Positions 46,611-60,210 of a DNA stretch of 64,000 nucleotides are shown piece by piece. Under the pieces are notes generated by a model that made no database searches, was not told where the DNA came from, and saw only the letters and a program-made list of their open reading frames with translations. The first letter of the stretch is position 1. The number at the start of each line of letters is the position of its first letter. The DNA lies in assembly GCF_002234675.1 (NCBI RefSeq), contig NC_019878.2, forward strand, positions 4,280,688-4,344,687, written 5' to 3'. The DNA is from Oryzias latipes (lineage: Eukaryota > Chordata > Actinopteri > Beloniformes > Adrianichthyidae). A program made the translations under genes and the position numbers.

Positions 46611-49430
46611 AGGCGTGCGGTTAGCCTGAAATGATCCAGATCCTGAGGAAGACGAGGACATCCGGGCTGGAGGAGTCTCTCTGGACCGAGGAGACGTATG
46701 TTTGAGTTCAGCAGTAAACACAGGACTTCTGGAGTCTGGAATGACGGGAACAAAGTGAAAACTGAGGACTTTCCGACCAGCATCTGAAGGGGAGACGGAT
46801 GAGAAACGGAGAGGGAAGTTTGTTCCGGAGATGTTTACGTCCAAGATCCTGTCTTCTGAAGATGAAGGTTGTTCTTATGTTCTCCATCATCTGGAACCAG
46901 ATCTTACAGTTCTGGATTACGGTTTCACACAGTCACAGAGGTTGACGGTGAAACATTAAAAAACCATTCTAAGATGTTCTGGTTCTTTTTGAGTTGATGC
47001 TGAAGTTAGAGTTGAATCATCAGAAGAGCAGTCCAGGACTGGAACAGTGCTGAAGTCCTTGAAAAAATCGCAAAAGGCAAAGTAAAACAAATGAAGTTCA
47101 GAAGTGGGACTGGATTATACAGTCCTGAGGTGATGGGATGCGTGTTTTAGGGGGGAGGAGCTAAATGAGAGGTCATCAGGTGGGCACCCTCCTTCAACCC
47201 TGGTTTGATGCTGGACCCTCTACATCTCCAGAGGGCTCACTGGCTCCACCTGGTGTCACAAGTTTGCCCTCTGTGGATCTCCTCCCTCCTCTGCTGCTGC
47301 TGAGGAGTCCATCTGGGTCTGCTCCTCATCCCGGGGAGTGGTTCGCCTCTTCTGCTGAGCTCAGTCCACAGATCCTCAGGCTGATGGTTGACCTGCACAC
47401 AAAACCTCCACAGTCCACCTTCAGTTCAGTCACAGAGTGTGTTGAGACAGAACACTCCAGAGGAACCCTGCAGACATTTCAGCTGTTTCTTTAAACTCTG
47501 ATGTAGAATTTTATTAAAAAAAATAATAATGGTAAAATTGTGTGACTGGTTGCTGTCCTCTTTTCTAAGCTTCTTTGATGGCTCATAACTGTGTGGAAGA
47601 CCAGAAGTGCACCTACAAAATCAGTTTTTTAAAATATATACATACTACATTCTGATAAGATTCTTTTGACGTTTTATGTACTGACTTTTTCTAGACCATA
47701 AATCCTGTCATTCTCACAGAAATCACCAGTTGGTCTTACTGGTTGGAGCCTCTTACAGGCTATGAATTCTGGTTGTGCTCACCAACTACAAGAGATTTTC
47801 TGTGGTACACGCCGCTCAAAAAGCATTCCAAATGCTTTTTGTTTGACTTCCATCAACTAAAAACTTCTCATTCATACTAGGTGATGGTAGACTACTGATG
47901 TAGCCACATCTGCCCTGGGGCAGACTGGCAGAGGCGTGGCTGCCAGTAAGTGCCTACAGCCCCTCTGACCATCACCGGGGCATTCATTCACGTACCAGCG
48001 GGGCCTGGAGGCAGGGAAGGTGCCCAACCAGCCAACTGTTTGATCATTGGCCAACCTGCTCAACCACCGGAGCCACTGATGTGTTTTCGTTCCAGGCTCT
48101 CTGTACCTGCTGTTCGCTGTGTTTCTCTGGGGTAGACGCTGCTCTGGAGTGAAACCGTGTGGTGCTGCATGGAACTGTGTTTTGCTGCTTACTGGAGTAA
48201 AGGTGCAGAACTCGATTCTCCTCTCTCTAGTTGTTTTTCTGCGAACTGGCTGGGTTCTCAGTATTAGCTAACAAAAAACCAGCATCCTCCAGTTTAGCTT
48301 CAAACCTGCCGCCCGGTGGACGGCGTAGCTAGCTCTGCCGGACCCAGCCCACCGAGTGCCCACTTAAAGTGCAGCTTAAGGCCGCGTCACACAGCAAACA
48401 CAGGTTGGGTCGCCACAGAAACTGCGAACAAACCCATTCAAGGTCCACATTTTCTGCCCACTTTTAGACCAAATGGAGCCCACTTGGCCTTGCAGGCTGG
48501 GAGTGTTGTCTTTCAAACCAGACCACATGTGGTTTACTAGTTACTCACTAGTTACTTTACTTACTCACTTGAAGTTGTGTGTGAAGAAGCACTGACCTAA
48601 GCATGGATCTCAACACGGATGCTCTCAAAATGAAAAATGACGAAAGGTTGTCTTCACTTCACAGTGTGTCGCTCATTTGCATCAATCCACAATGTTAATA
48701 AACTCTGTGGTTAATCCAAGTCCTAACCTTCTGCTATTACAAAGTCCAAGTAATCCTGGAAGTCCTTACTGCAGTTCCTTTAGTGACCACTAGAAGGTTA
48801 CAAATGTAAATTCTTAGCAACAAAATGTATTTGCTGTCAGGGGTTGGGGTCAAAAACAGATCTTTATCCATTAAAAAATGCGTGTGTGTGTGTGTGTGGG
48901 GGGGGGGGGGGGGTGTCTTAAAAAGAAACAAAATGGAATGTGGGGGTTTGGAGGAATAAAAATGTTACCAGAACATCCGAAAAATATTTGATATTTTCTA
49001 AAGACAGACTAAACTCTGTGTACATAAATGAAACTTTTATTTTCTCACCTTTGCAAACACGAACAGTTCTAACATTTTTATTTTGATAAGCCACAGCCAT
49101 GCAGGCATTCTCTAGCTAAATCTAATACAGTCAAAGTTTACAGCAGGAGCCATTCAGACTGAGCTTCAGTGTTCTTCACTTCACCCTTTCCAAGGTGGAG
49201 TTTTGAGGTGGGGCTCGAAGCGCCGAACATTTCTAGTAGTTTCAATGTTTTTCTTTTAAACATTTCTTATGAATTCAAGCTCTAAAAAGATGTCAACTTT
49301 TTTGAAACATTGAGCAAAAGTTGAGCAGGTATTGTGGAAAATAGTTGTTTGATGAAGCAGCCTCTTTTTCTATCGTTTGCAGCACAACTCTGTGGGAAAT
49401 GCCCCATGACTCGTTTGTGTGTTGAAACCA
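46611..49430. other. Intergenic, hus1 3' flank; only repeats seen
   Basis: No supported exon. 47900-48070 holds a fish repeat with GCCCTGGGGCAGACTGGCAG and CAGAGGCGTGGCTGCCA. A GT/G microsatellite is at 48882-48914. Confidence 0.45.
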
Positions 49431-49650
49431 TCGACTGTATCTGAGAACTGGACCGAGTGAGTGTGACGACGCCCATAGATGACGGATGACGTTCACTACG
49501 CAGTGATTGGTCCGACTCCGTCTTAGTCAACGCTTCTATGGCAACCACTTTCGCCAATCAGTAGTGAGCTCTTTGGAAGGCCACACCCCTGTGATTTGAC
49601 AATCAAACATTTAGAATGTTTGACAGGAGACCACATACTTTTCTTGAGGC
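49430..49650 (+). repeat. Fish repeat, GACTGTAT-AGAACTGGAC family
   Basis: Starts ATCGACTGTATCTGAGAACT and is shared with 55490-55700 and 59745-59915. Contains CTATGGCAACCA and GGCCACACCCCTGTG, as in the 56040-56130 part of the second copy. Confidence 0.6.
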
Positions 49651-49664
49651 ATCTGATTGGTCAG

Positions 49665-50475
49665 TTTGTAAAGGTTGTGTCACACAGCCACTATGTACAT
49701 TTTGAACATTTCCAACTCATGAAATTTCCGTCTTTTGAGATACACTAGTGACATCCCTAAGTGTTTCTTGCGTACGTCATTCGTCAATGCACTCAAAAAT
49801 GCGCATGTCCGTTGAGGGTTTCGGCCGACGGGTTGTTACCTGAATTCGGTTTTGAACTGTTCAAAGTTTTGGGTTGGTTGATAATTACACAGTTTACACG
49901 TTTTTTTACGTACTTTATATGCAATTATTAGGTCATTCGTACATGTGCACACGCAAATTTGTGGCTTTCCACAACCGTTCCACACGTCTAACAGACTGTT
50001 TAAAACTTTTGGTCGGTTGAGAATAACATAGTCTAAGCGTATTTTTGTTTATAGTTTATGCGCAGTTATTACGTAAATCTTACGCAATTGTGTGTGATTT
50101 TTGCATACGCAAATTTGTGGCTTTACATGACTGTTCCACATCACGCATTTACCATTGATGTATATTTTTTATACTGCATATAATGCCCACATGGCACTTT
50201 AAAATTATGTAACTGACGCATGAATTCCTAATAAATTGCAAAAAAACTTCGCAATAGTCACTCACAGTTCATGTTCTACAATGATTTACATGTTTTTTGC
50301 GTGGTTTATTCGTGCTTCTCCCATGGTCTTTACGTGGTTTATTCATGATACATCAGTAAAAATTTCACCTGAAGACCACAACTTTTCACACATTTTCCAA
50401 GTATATTCACATATGACCATTGTTTATCTTTTCATATGTGCATAATGTATGTTGTGTCTGTTTGACACGGCCTTA
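49665..50475. mobile_element. GTCACACA-family MITE, near full length
   Basis: Begins GTGTCACACAGCCACTATGT and closes with GTTTGACACGGCC. The inside contains words inverted relative to 40020 and 53525 (TTGTGGCTTTCCACAACCGT). Candidate ~0.8 kb non-autonomous DNA element. Superfamily unknown. Confidence 0.6.
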
Positions 50476-51236
50476 AATTTAGTAAGTTGCACTACAGAAA
50501 TAATAAAAACATTTGCTTTAACATGAAAATGTTAAAAAAAAGGTAGCAGATTAAGTATGGTGAACGGGCTCTCAGTCCAGTTTTCATTTACAGTCAATGG
50601 TTGAAGTATGCTTTCTTGCTGGGAATCCATTTACTTCTTTTATACGGGTCCAGTTTTCTCTATGCAGATGTCCACGTCTTGTCTTTAAGCATCTTTCGGC
50701 TGTCTTTGGAGGTTCATGTCCATCTGACCTGATTTCTGCAGGTCTTGGTTCCTTCCATCTTCAACTTTTACACATTTTGAAAAACCCTAAAGGGAAACTA
50801 TTCCCTCCCGACACATTTCTGAACAGTTTTTTTAATTAAATCTTCTCCTGTTTCCAACATGTCAAACCATAACTTCACCCTGTCTTAACTTTCTTTAAGC
50901 ACGTGAACAGCAGCGGTATGGTATCAGAGGCTTGAAGGACAGCTCTGAAATCAGTCCTTTCATGACCTTATCGAACATGAGTTGTGTCTGTGTGGAGCTG
51001 GAAGGTAATACATGTCTGAAACCCACAAACGGTAGAAACTCCAGGGCTTGAGGAGTCTTCTGGATCATCTGGGTGTTCTGTTGGTTCTGTGTCCTTCATG
51101 TTCTTCAATCACATCCTTTAGTTAAACTCAAACAAACTTGGTTCCTGCAGCTGATCAGAAGCAGATCCTGCAGAACCCCTTTGAATCTTTCTATGTGGTC
51201 TTTCAGGTCCAAAGGAAATTTCTCAGACCTGGTGGT

Positions 51237-54200
51237 TCAAGACAGCTGCTTCATGTCGTACATTGGCACCTCTGACTCTTCACTCTTGCCCTCGTCATCG
51301 GCTGGCCTGGCGGCGCGTGGGCTGGTCTTGCGGCCCTTTGGGGGGGGGACTGGCATGGCTCCCTCGGAGGCTCCCTCCTGGCCCTCCGCCACAGTCCTCT
51401 CCTTTCTCAAATTGAGCTTTGCCGGAACGGTCTTGGTGATGCTTTCCTTCAGCCTCTCTCCAGACTGCTTCAGCCTCTCTCCAGACTGACGGATCTTCTC
51501 GCGCCTCTCTGCAGTGACGATACGCTCTCCCAGTTTGTTGACTTTACTGCTCATGTTCTCCTTAGAAAAGGTGGCTTTGAAGCTCTCTATGCGGGTCAGC
51601 CCCGTCTTCTTGGCTCTGCCAGCTGCTGAGGAGTCCGCCTCCTCCACCACCATGTACTCCTCATCAGACTCTGGGGGGAGCTCGAACTTGTCCGGTTCCA
51701 TTTCAGCTCTGGCTGCTGCAGCCCCACTGGACTCAGCAGGCTCTCTTCCTGGTGTGACAGCTTTCACTTCCTGGTCACCCTGGGGGAAACCACATGAAAG
51801 AAGGTGAACACTGCTGTTCTCCACAAGCAGGAAGATCCCACAACTGCAGCATTTTATGAAGTTCCTGGACAAAGTAGAAGCTGATGTAAGGTTTAAATAT
51901 GTCCATGGGTAAAGTGTGTCACGCAGACCCGGTTTGTGTGCAGGTTTTGATCCTGGCTCCACAAATAAACAGCAGCACCTGTTTTTGCTGCTCAGTGCTG
52001 GACTGCAGGAGGCTAAACATATCGTGGCTGCATCAAGAGTGCATCTGCCAGTAACCCCGATATCAGCTTTCAAAAAAATGTTGAGGCTGTAGAGAGGGTT
52101 AAACCAGGTTCAAACCCTTAATGCCCTCATTCCTATATTGGTGGATTTGAGCTGTTCAGCCACAGCCTTACAATGGAGTAAGTTAAAGGAAGAAACCTTT
52201 GACCTGCTGTCTCAGTTGTTCCCCAAACTCTTTATAAACCTGAAACAGAAAATAACAAGCTCACGGTGTTCCTAGATGAAGCCTCCATAACCAAGAAAAG
52301 ATAAAAACATGATGATGAATACAAAACATGTCCAAATGTCTGTAAGCTGTCCCATTATAACACTTGAAGGAAGTCCCAATACTTTCTCCTAGTAACTCCA
52401 CTGAAGCATTAGTCCCCACAGTATGTGACACTTGAGATGATGATATTTCCAAAGCACCTTAGCAGGAGATGAGGCAGAGTCTGCAAACAGGCAGTAAGTG
52501 ACTAACCATCAAAATCTCTCTTACAAATGTAAAGATTAAATACTTTAAAAGCATTGGGTTAACCTTTTTAATACTGAATCTTTAGCTCTGGTGTTTATGC
52601 TTATCTGAACTACCGAAACTCAAGGACTTGTTTGCTTAGTTAATGGAATGGATTCTGAAGCGGATTCTTTGCGCCACTATACAACACTTCCCTGCTGTAA
52701 AGTTCCTCCTTTTTTCTGCTCCGGGATCCTTAGGAATTACATTACTTGCATAAACGGTCAAAGAGTTACGGTAATCCAAAAAGCATGGGTTATTGCCTGT
52801 CGTCGACGACATCTCCAGTTTTAAAGGTTTAAAATCTGTTCCTGTTTGGCTGCTTTTGGTCAGCACTAACTCAAGAATCACTTTTACTGTCGAATTTAAG
52901 AACAAGTAGATTTTCTGGGTTTTCAAACTGAGAAAAAGCCTCTAGCTTCATGTTAGATTTAGCTAGGCTAATCTGACTTTCTTTGGGTGTTGGATTGATA
53001 TGCAAATCTGTAAAATGTACACAGTTGAAAGAGGCTTGGTGTAAACCGCTGCAAATCTTAAATAGACGTTTTGACCCTTGTTCTATCCTAGGCACTTTGA
53101 CATTGGGAGTGAGGTCATCTAGACCCCACTAGACAGTGCGCTGAACTTTTTTCTTCAATGATTTGTGATCTTCACTGGTGTCCATGCATTCTCCCTTTTA
53201 AAAATGCTCTAGAATGGTTTGAACATGTTTAAGGTTTCAGTGACACAAAATTTTACACTTGGAAAATCCTCCTCAGTTCGTCTTTATCTTTCAGAGCATC
53301 GAGGGTAACTGCAGCTTAAAGACTGTGTCACACAACCACTGCATACAATTTGCGCATATTAGGATGCAAATAGGTTATACATAAATATGCGTGGAAAAAG
53401 TGAGAGAAGCTGCGGTCTGAAATTTTCACAGATCTATCACAAATGAACCACGCTAAAAGCACAAAAGAAGTACGAATAAACCACGCAAAAAACACGTAAA
53501 TCAAAGTAGAACATGAACCGTGCGTGATTATGGTGCTCTTTACATATATGTAATTCATTTCGTAATTTTAGTGTAATATGTGCAGAGTATACATGATATA
53601 AAAGTTATATTTCGGGGGTACCTGCGTGAAAAGTCCGTTAGATAGGGAACGGTCATGGAAAGCCACAAAATTGCCTATGCATCTTGCAAAAATCCCGTAA
53701 AATTGAGTAAGCTTGATTTAATAATTGCGTATAAACTAGGAAAAATACGCTTAAACTGTGTAACTCTCAACCGACCAAAAGTTTTGAACAGCCCAAAACC
53801 GTATTCACGTAAAGATCCGTCGACCGAAACCCTCAACGGACGTCTGTGCACATCGACTAATGTCGAATACACGAAACACTCATAAATTACTAATTTCACG
53901 CATGGATCACAAAAGACCAAAATTTCATTTGTTGAGCATGTGCAAAATGTACATAGTGGCTGTGTGACATGGCCTTCAAATACTGCAATTGACAACAACT
54001 GGTCTGAGGTGTAATGCTAGGTGGTAGATTTGCAGTGCATTGGTCTCCTCTAGGCTTAGACGACAGATGATGGATTATTTTTACTTGCAAAGGAGAAAGT
54101 GGATATGTTGGAGAAGTGCTGCCAAAGAATGATATTTATGACTGTAATGAAAGTGTAAGAGATGTAGATGCAGAAAACAGGGACAGATGGAAGCAGTTGA

Positions 54201-57200
54201 TGTACAGCATGAATCCATGAAGTGACCAACAAGAGCTTTGTCTCAAACTGACAATTCCTCCATGAGTCAAACCTAAAACTAGCATCAGAGCAGGTTGCAG
54301 CAAACAAAGTGACTGGATCAGGGTTGCTAGTGGACAGGCACACATCTATATTAGGAGATGGTGAAGGTTCGTACTCAGAATAACCCTTGTGTCAGTGCTC
54401 AGCTGGCCCAGTCACTTACAGAACAGCAGCCTTACCTCAGGTCTGACAGCTCAGCACATGCTGCCTGATAATCGGGCTAAAGAATAAGACAAGAAATGTT
54501 TGGATGAGGTTTGTTGTCTTGTTTGGTTGATTTTTTTAAATTTTAAACAAAGAAAGGGAGCAATAGTGAAAAAAATGGATGAAACCTTTGACAATGATTT
54601 CTGTTGTGTTGACAATGAGGCACGTTTGGGGCAAAAACTGGTCACTTTTTCTATTTTTGGTAAAATGTCATTCTTGGCAAGTGCCACAAATAACATATAA
54701 ATTCTAATATGCCTGACATACTGCAAGCGTAGTACAAGTCAGATATCTACCAGGTGCCAAGATCCATGCCATCTTTGGCTTAAATCAAATGTCATAAGCC
54801 AAGCCCGGCAGAAATAACCACGAGTTTAGAGACAGTCTACTAACAGCACAACTGGACTGTTACAGAGCCCATCTGATCCCAAAGTATGCTTTGGTAGCTG
54901 TGATGACTCTGGTGCTGTTCTCAAGCACAAATCGTTCTGTATTCTTACAGAGGTATGGCATGGCGCCGGCCACTGGACTCAACCATTCTTTAAACAAGAA
55001 AAATGGAGAAGATGAACAGAAACAAATGATTTGAACCTGAAAGTGATTAGCTGTTGGGGTTTATTGCTTAATAACAAAGGAGTTGTGGTTTATTTCCAGT
55101 CATCTTTATGTGCCAGAGTTACATCTGAGTCTTGGAGATGTTCAAACCCAGTTTAAGTTCAAAGTTGGGATAAACTGTGGTTCCAAATGATTCACCTCTG
55201 CTCTGACAAGGACTCTTTAACTCTTGATACATTTTTAGAAAATCACTGCATCCTGACATTAATGTTATGGCTACAGTGTAAACTCCTACCTCCGTTACAA
55301 ATCTGATAATGTTCATGCTAGGTCATGTGAATTGGGTATTTCAGCAACAACACTGCTTATTTTGACTTTTTTAAATCTGAATTTCAATAACATGAAAAAG
55401 AGGAAACTCAAACCAAAAGCTCAAACATCAGCACAAATTTTAAAGTTTGTCCAGGAATATGAACCCTGTTACCTTTACAGGTTGTGTACATTGACTGTAT
55501 ATGAGAACTGGACTGAGTGACCAATCCCCACTGGAGTTCCAAACAGGAAGTACCTGCTGGTTCTAAAAAGTCCAAAATCCCATAGACGTCTATAGAGAAA
55601 GAAGCAGCTGTTGTTCAGTCGTTCTATGGGTCAGAATAACCATGCTTACTCTGACAACTTTTCAACATATTCTTGCTAATCCTAATCTCTTTTTTCGTTT
55701 TATTTGCCTTTCTTGAGTGGGGGCCGGTTTAGCTCGTGCTGGTTTGCAGCGCCCTCCATCTGTGAAACCAGGGTTCAATTCCAGGCTGCTCCCTATTCCC
55801 TTCTCTGCTGCTTTGCCAGTCCCAAGCCCAGTTGGATTGAGAGGGTTGTGTCAGGTAGGGCATCTGGCATAAAACATTGCTAAGTTAACCATGCAACTCA
55901 TCCTCAAGGGAGGGTTGTTTTGCTGTGGCAACCCCTGATGGGAGAAGTGAAAGAAGATTTGTCTTTCTTGAATTTTTAAGTCATAAACTGACCAATCAGA
56001 TGTCTCAATAAAAAATATGACACATTTTCCTGAGCCCACTCAGGAGGGGGTCGGAGGGGTGTGCCCGTCCAACAAGCTCAGTCCTGATTGATGAGATTGG
56101 TCGCCATAGAAACAATGACTCACAGGGACTTGGACCAATCACTGCTAACTAATTTCTGGTTCCAACAAGATGACATCCGTGTCACAAAATAATGTCGACG
56201 GAATTGACTTCATAGTCGGAGGTATTCATTTTCTGAGGGCGACATCACACTCGCTCAGTCCATTTCTGATATACTGGCAATGGTTGTGTTATAAAGAGAT
56301 GGGAACTCAGCAGAAGGAAAACCTAAGGTGTGTGGCCAAAAAAACAACTAAGGAATACACTGCTTCTGGAGCTTCAACAGTTTTTGTTGCTCTACTAATC
56401 AATGTTCTGTGATCTTAAAAACCCTGATTGGACAGTTACGGTCTTAAAATACAAAAATAATACAGAAGCTTGTGTCACAATGACAATAAATAAAAGATAA
56501 GAGCACAGCACATTTACATCAGGCTCAACAACGTGCGTTCACGGGTTCACTTCCAATGAAGATTGTATATAAACGCGTGTTTCGGGGGTTCAGAATTCAA
56601 TACTCTAACATTCAAACGTGGCTACGCAGGTTTTTAAGTCTGTTTTTGGGTTCTACTTACAAAATGCACAGCAATTCAACGCGTGTTAAAAGTTAAACCA
56701 GTTGAACTTTGACCAATCAGGGGGTCGGATTGGTAGTGATGTATGGATGGGGTCCTTTTTTATTCACGTAAGTGCCAATTGTTTGACCATTTTTCATGGA
56801 GGAGAAATGAATAATTGCAGTTTGTACCCATCCAGAATTTTATTACACCAAGTCTTTTATATATCGGAAATATGTGGAAGAAAAAGCCTGAAGCAAAATT
56901 CACCAGATTTGCACCAATTCACACCAAACCTCTTTTAACTGCATGCTTATTTTGGTCAGGAACACAACGCCATATGCTAAAAGTGCGTTCAAGAAATAAT
57001 GCATTTTTGAACGCTCCCACACATGCCCAGTGTGAATCCTTCCACTCAGATCAATCATCTGATGATCTTATGAATAAATGTTTCACCTGAAAGTCTGAAA
57101 AGAACAATTTCACCCTTTTAATTGTTACAATCCAAACCTTATACTGTGTGTGTTTTAAAATATTTTATGAAATTAAACGAACCATTTCAAATTGTCTTGA

Positions 57201-58930
57201 ATTGTGAAGACTGGTCATTAAATTGAGTACAGAGCAATGGAGGGTTGAACAGTGTCAAAAGCTGGTCAGTGGTTCAAATCCTTGACTTTCCACTCACTGT
57301 CTCCCCAAGACTCCAACCCCAGATCTTTTTCCATTAGAAGAAACCTGTAAGTTGCAGTTAGTTACCATATAACTAACTGTAAATGTGAGTGTCTTCCAGA
57401 TTTTGACCACTAGATGTTTGCATTTTCTCCTTCTAGTTAAGATGAATGTAAGTGCCCCCTCTTTTTGAAGTACTTGAATGTTAAAAATTCACACACCTAG
57501 ATCTTGTTTATTAATGGAGACTTAAAGACAATAAGATCTTGAATTCTTAGATTAAAAACCCTGCTTTGCTTCTCTGATTCTTGGAGAATGGTCTTTTCAT
57601 GTAGTGCTTGGATTCGACGGCTAACCTTTCAGCCTGCTGACGGCTATGCAGAGCTAAAATAACCAGATCACCATCGCTTTGGCAGCTGAGAACGCTGAAG
57701 GCCAAAGGAGTAAAATGAACCTTGATGAGTGTATGTGTCTATGAGTGTGTGTGTGTGAGTTGAACAGAGATTTTTCGATGAATTTTCAAAGTACTCATAG
57801 CCAAAAAAAATCATAAATCTGACTGATATGCTGGATTTTGGAGAAAAAATTGGGTTTTAGTTACTTAAACAACAGGAGAGGAAGAAGTTCTCAGTTCTGT
57901 CCTTTATTTTTAGAAGCTTTCACAAATGCTGGTTCGTCAATCACTAGAGTAAACTAAAAATGTAGCTGATAATTCAACCTCCTTCAAGTATTTTAACTCA
58001 GCCTGTTGATTATTTTACATGAACTTGACCAAAAACGATTATCCAACCTTATTACTCCTCGTTATAAGGAAGATGGCCTCTTCAATTCACATCTTCATTC
58101 CCTTTTCTGCAAGGGCAAGCTATTTTGACACTAATGTTTTCATCTTTAACTTCCTGGTTGTTTTACTTTAACTGTTTCACTCACTGAAGGGTAAAAACTC
58201 AGATTAAGTATTTGTTTTTTCCGCAAATTTTCTTAGTCTGCCAATCTGCCAAATCTCTGGAACCACATCATTATTTGCCTGTGTTTTAAATGAATGCAAT
58301 CTAGACTGCACATAGATTATAACTGCCTGATTTTTAGATCTTTATGACCGCTTTAGCAGATACCAAGGTCCTGGGAGGAAGTACTGAGATATTTTGAAAA
58401 GTCTATATGAAGAAACCCTGAGATCTGAATCAAGAACCCTCTTGGTTTGAAGAGAAAAACCTTCATGTTGGCCATTCTGAACACTTCCCATGTTTGACAC
58501 TGAGACGTCAGAGGGGAACCAGAGATCACACAAGAGCAGTTGATCAAGTGTGTGTTTGCAGCCTCACCTGGTAAATGACCACCCTGAACTTGTTCTTGGC
58601 GAGCAGGTCTCCCTGGGTGGCTTCCACCTTCTTCACCCTGACGTTCTGGTTCTCCACTCGCACCCTCACATCCTTGATGTGGCGGCTGACCTTTCGGGTC
58701 TTCTCCAGCAGCCTGTCGACGGTGGAGCTGGTATTGGCGTGGTCGTTGGTTAGCTTGATGATGTCGGTCTGGATGGTCTTCACCGTGTTCTCCAGCTCCA
58801 GCTGACGCTCCTCCATGCGCTGCTGTGTGGTCTGGACGCTGTCCATGAGGCCTGCCACGCGCTCCAACAGCGCCATGATGCCGCCCGCATCGTCTCCTCC
58901 ACCTGTTGGCAAACCCGGCTTGTCTGCCAT
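51237..58930 (-). CDS. cavin4: Cavin-4 (muscle caveolae coat protein), 2 exons
   Basis: Exon 1 58930-58568 and exon 2 51779-51237 join in phase 0 (VVIYQ/GDQEV) to give 301 residues (human CAVIN4 364). The start MADKPGLP is preferred. An in-frame Met six codons upstream (58948) is possible. Exon 1 is the cavin HR1 coiled coil: [20 protein letters not shown] and [20 protein letters not shown]. Exon 2 has an acidic patch ([13 protein letters not shown]), then [14 protein letters not shown] and [15 protein letters not shown] near-repeat [18 protein letters not shown] and the tail RTVAEGQEG follow, both typical of cavin-4 rather than cavin-1, -2 or -3. Cavins coat caveolae at the plasma membrane. 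Cavin-4 is muscle-specific and binds other cavins through HR1. Neighbouring tmeff1 supports orthology. Paralogue (4a or 4b) not decided. Intron is 6.8 kb. Confidence 0.93.
53075..53188 (+). repeat. piggyBac-type MITE, 3' truncated
   Basis: CCCTTGTTCTATCCTAGGCA and following bases match the 22915 copy up to CACTGGTGTCCATG, then end. In the cavin4 intron. Confidence 0.75.
53322..53980. mobile_element. GTCACACA-family MITE, full length, in cavin4 intron
   Basis: Terminal inverted repeats: left GTGTCACACAACCACTGCAT, right (inverted) ATGTCACACAGCCACTATGT, 659 bp apart. Best-defined member of the family seen at 40020 and 49665. Target duplication unclear, no coding capacity. Confidence 0.68.
55490..55700 (+). 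repeat. Fish repeat, GACTGTAT-AGAACTGGAC family
   Basis: CATTGACTGTATATGAGAAC, TTCCAAACAGGAAGTACCTG and ATAGACGTCTATAGAGAAA match 59745-59915. The family resumes at ~55975 after the SINE, so the SINE is nested in it. Confidence 0.65.
55718..55965 (+). mobile_element. tRNA-derived SINE
   Basis: tRNA-like head with A box (GGTTTAGCTCGTGCTGG) and B box (GGGTTCAATTCC). It is followed by GGTAGGGCATCTGGCATAAA and the fish SINE tail GCTGTGGCAACCCCTGATGG GAGAAG. Nested in the repeat of 55490-56130, within the cavin4 intron. Confidence 0.78.
56170..58330. other. cavin4 intron, nothing recognised
   Basis: Mostly AT-rich unique-looking sequence. I found no exon-like ORF with splice sites, RNA gene or terminal repeats. 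Confidence 0.4.
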
Positions 58931-59744
58931 GCTGGTCTCTTTGGTCACTATGCAGTCTGTTGGGTGGATGGTTTAAGTCCGGTGATCCAAATGAGACGAG
59001 ATGAGGTTAATCAAATCCAGCACAATAGTTAGTGGTGATGTTTGGCCATAAAGAGGTGCCACAGTTCAAGAGGTCTAACGAAACCAGAGTGGAGGTCTGT
59101 ATCAGCCCCCCTAAAACTGGAAACTGACCCTGTAAGAGCCTGGATGGGTTGATAGCCTCCACCCTGCTGGGTGAGGGGGGGCGGAGATGGTGAGAAGAAG
59201 GGAGGAGAGGGAGGGATGGGGTCAAGTAACTGGACTGCTAAAGAAGAAATGCCCAAGTGAGGATCTCCTTCCATGCTTATGTTGTTCAGATGCGGCCCTC
59301 CTCAAGGTCCAGTAGACCCCCACCTTTGAAGCATTTTCAAATGGACATGTGGATCTTTAATCGGTGAATGTGAAACAACGAGTGACGCAGATCCTAACAT
59401 ATCTTTGATGCTAAAAATACTTTCCTGGTAAAGTGACTCTCTCCTCTTCTCTGGGGAACGAGTCTATTACAGGGTTTGGAAACCCCCTCCCATCTACCCC
59501 TCCATCATCTACTCATCAGGTGTCACTTTTTCACTTCTGTCATAGGGATTTGTCCATTTGGGTCCCCACCTGCCCCCACAGCTGTTGCTACAGCTGTCTG
59601 TGTAGATTCAGCTAGCTCAAACAAAAAAATCTGTTGAAGCCCTGGTAATGCGACTGTATGGAAACTGCATTTCCCACAATGCCAGAGCCACCTAGTCTGC
59701 TCATCTTCATGATTAATACAGTTGAGATGTACAGCCCTTGACTG

Positions 59745-59915
59745 TATATAAGAACTGGACTGAGTGACTCCTCCCCCCTGTCGTTCCAAACAGGAAGAAC
59801 CCGCTGGCTCCAAGAATCCCATAGACTTCTATAGAGAAATAAACAGCTGTTACTAAGTCATTCTATTGGTCAGAATAACCATTCTTGCTCTGATACCTTT
59901 TTAAACATGTTCTGT
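59745..59915 (+). repeat. Fish repeat, GACTGTAT-AGAACTGGAC family
   Basis: TGACTGTATATAAGAACTGG, TCGTTCCAAACAGGAAGAAC and AATCCCATAGACTTCTATAG. Lies upstream of the cavin4 start. Confidence 0.65.
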
Positions 59916-60039
59916 TTGTGTGATAGCAAACAGCAAAAAACCCATCTAAGTTCTATAGAAACTGCTAAAAGCTGTATATGTGGTGACTGTGGGGTAACTT
60001 TCTGTGCTTCTATGAGGCTGGATTCAAACAATGCAATAA

Positions 60040-60210
60040 CCCTTCTGCTATCCTATGACCCCACCCTTACATTGACGTGTTCTCCCTACCATGACAAAGG
60101 TGGATAAAGGTGGAAAGATTTCATCCATGGACACCAGTGAAGATCACAAATCATTGAAGAAAAAAGTTTCAGTGCACTGTCTAGTGGGTCTAGATGACCC
60201 CCAAACCTTT
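60040..60210 (-). repeat. piggyBac-type MITE, inverted and partial
   Basis: Keeps CCCTTCTGCTATC at the left and the internal CATGGACACCAGTGAAGATC in the opposite orientation to the 22915 copy. The right terminal repeat is lost. Confidence 0.72.
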
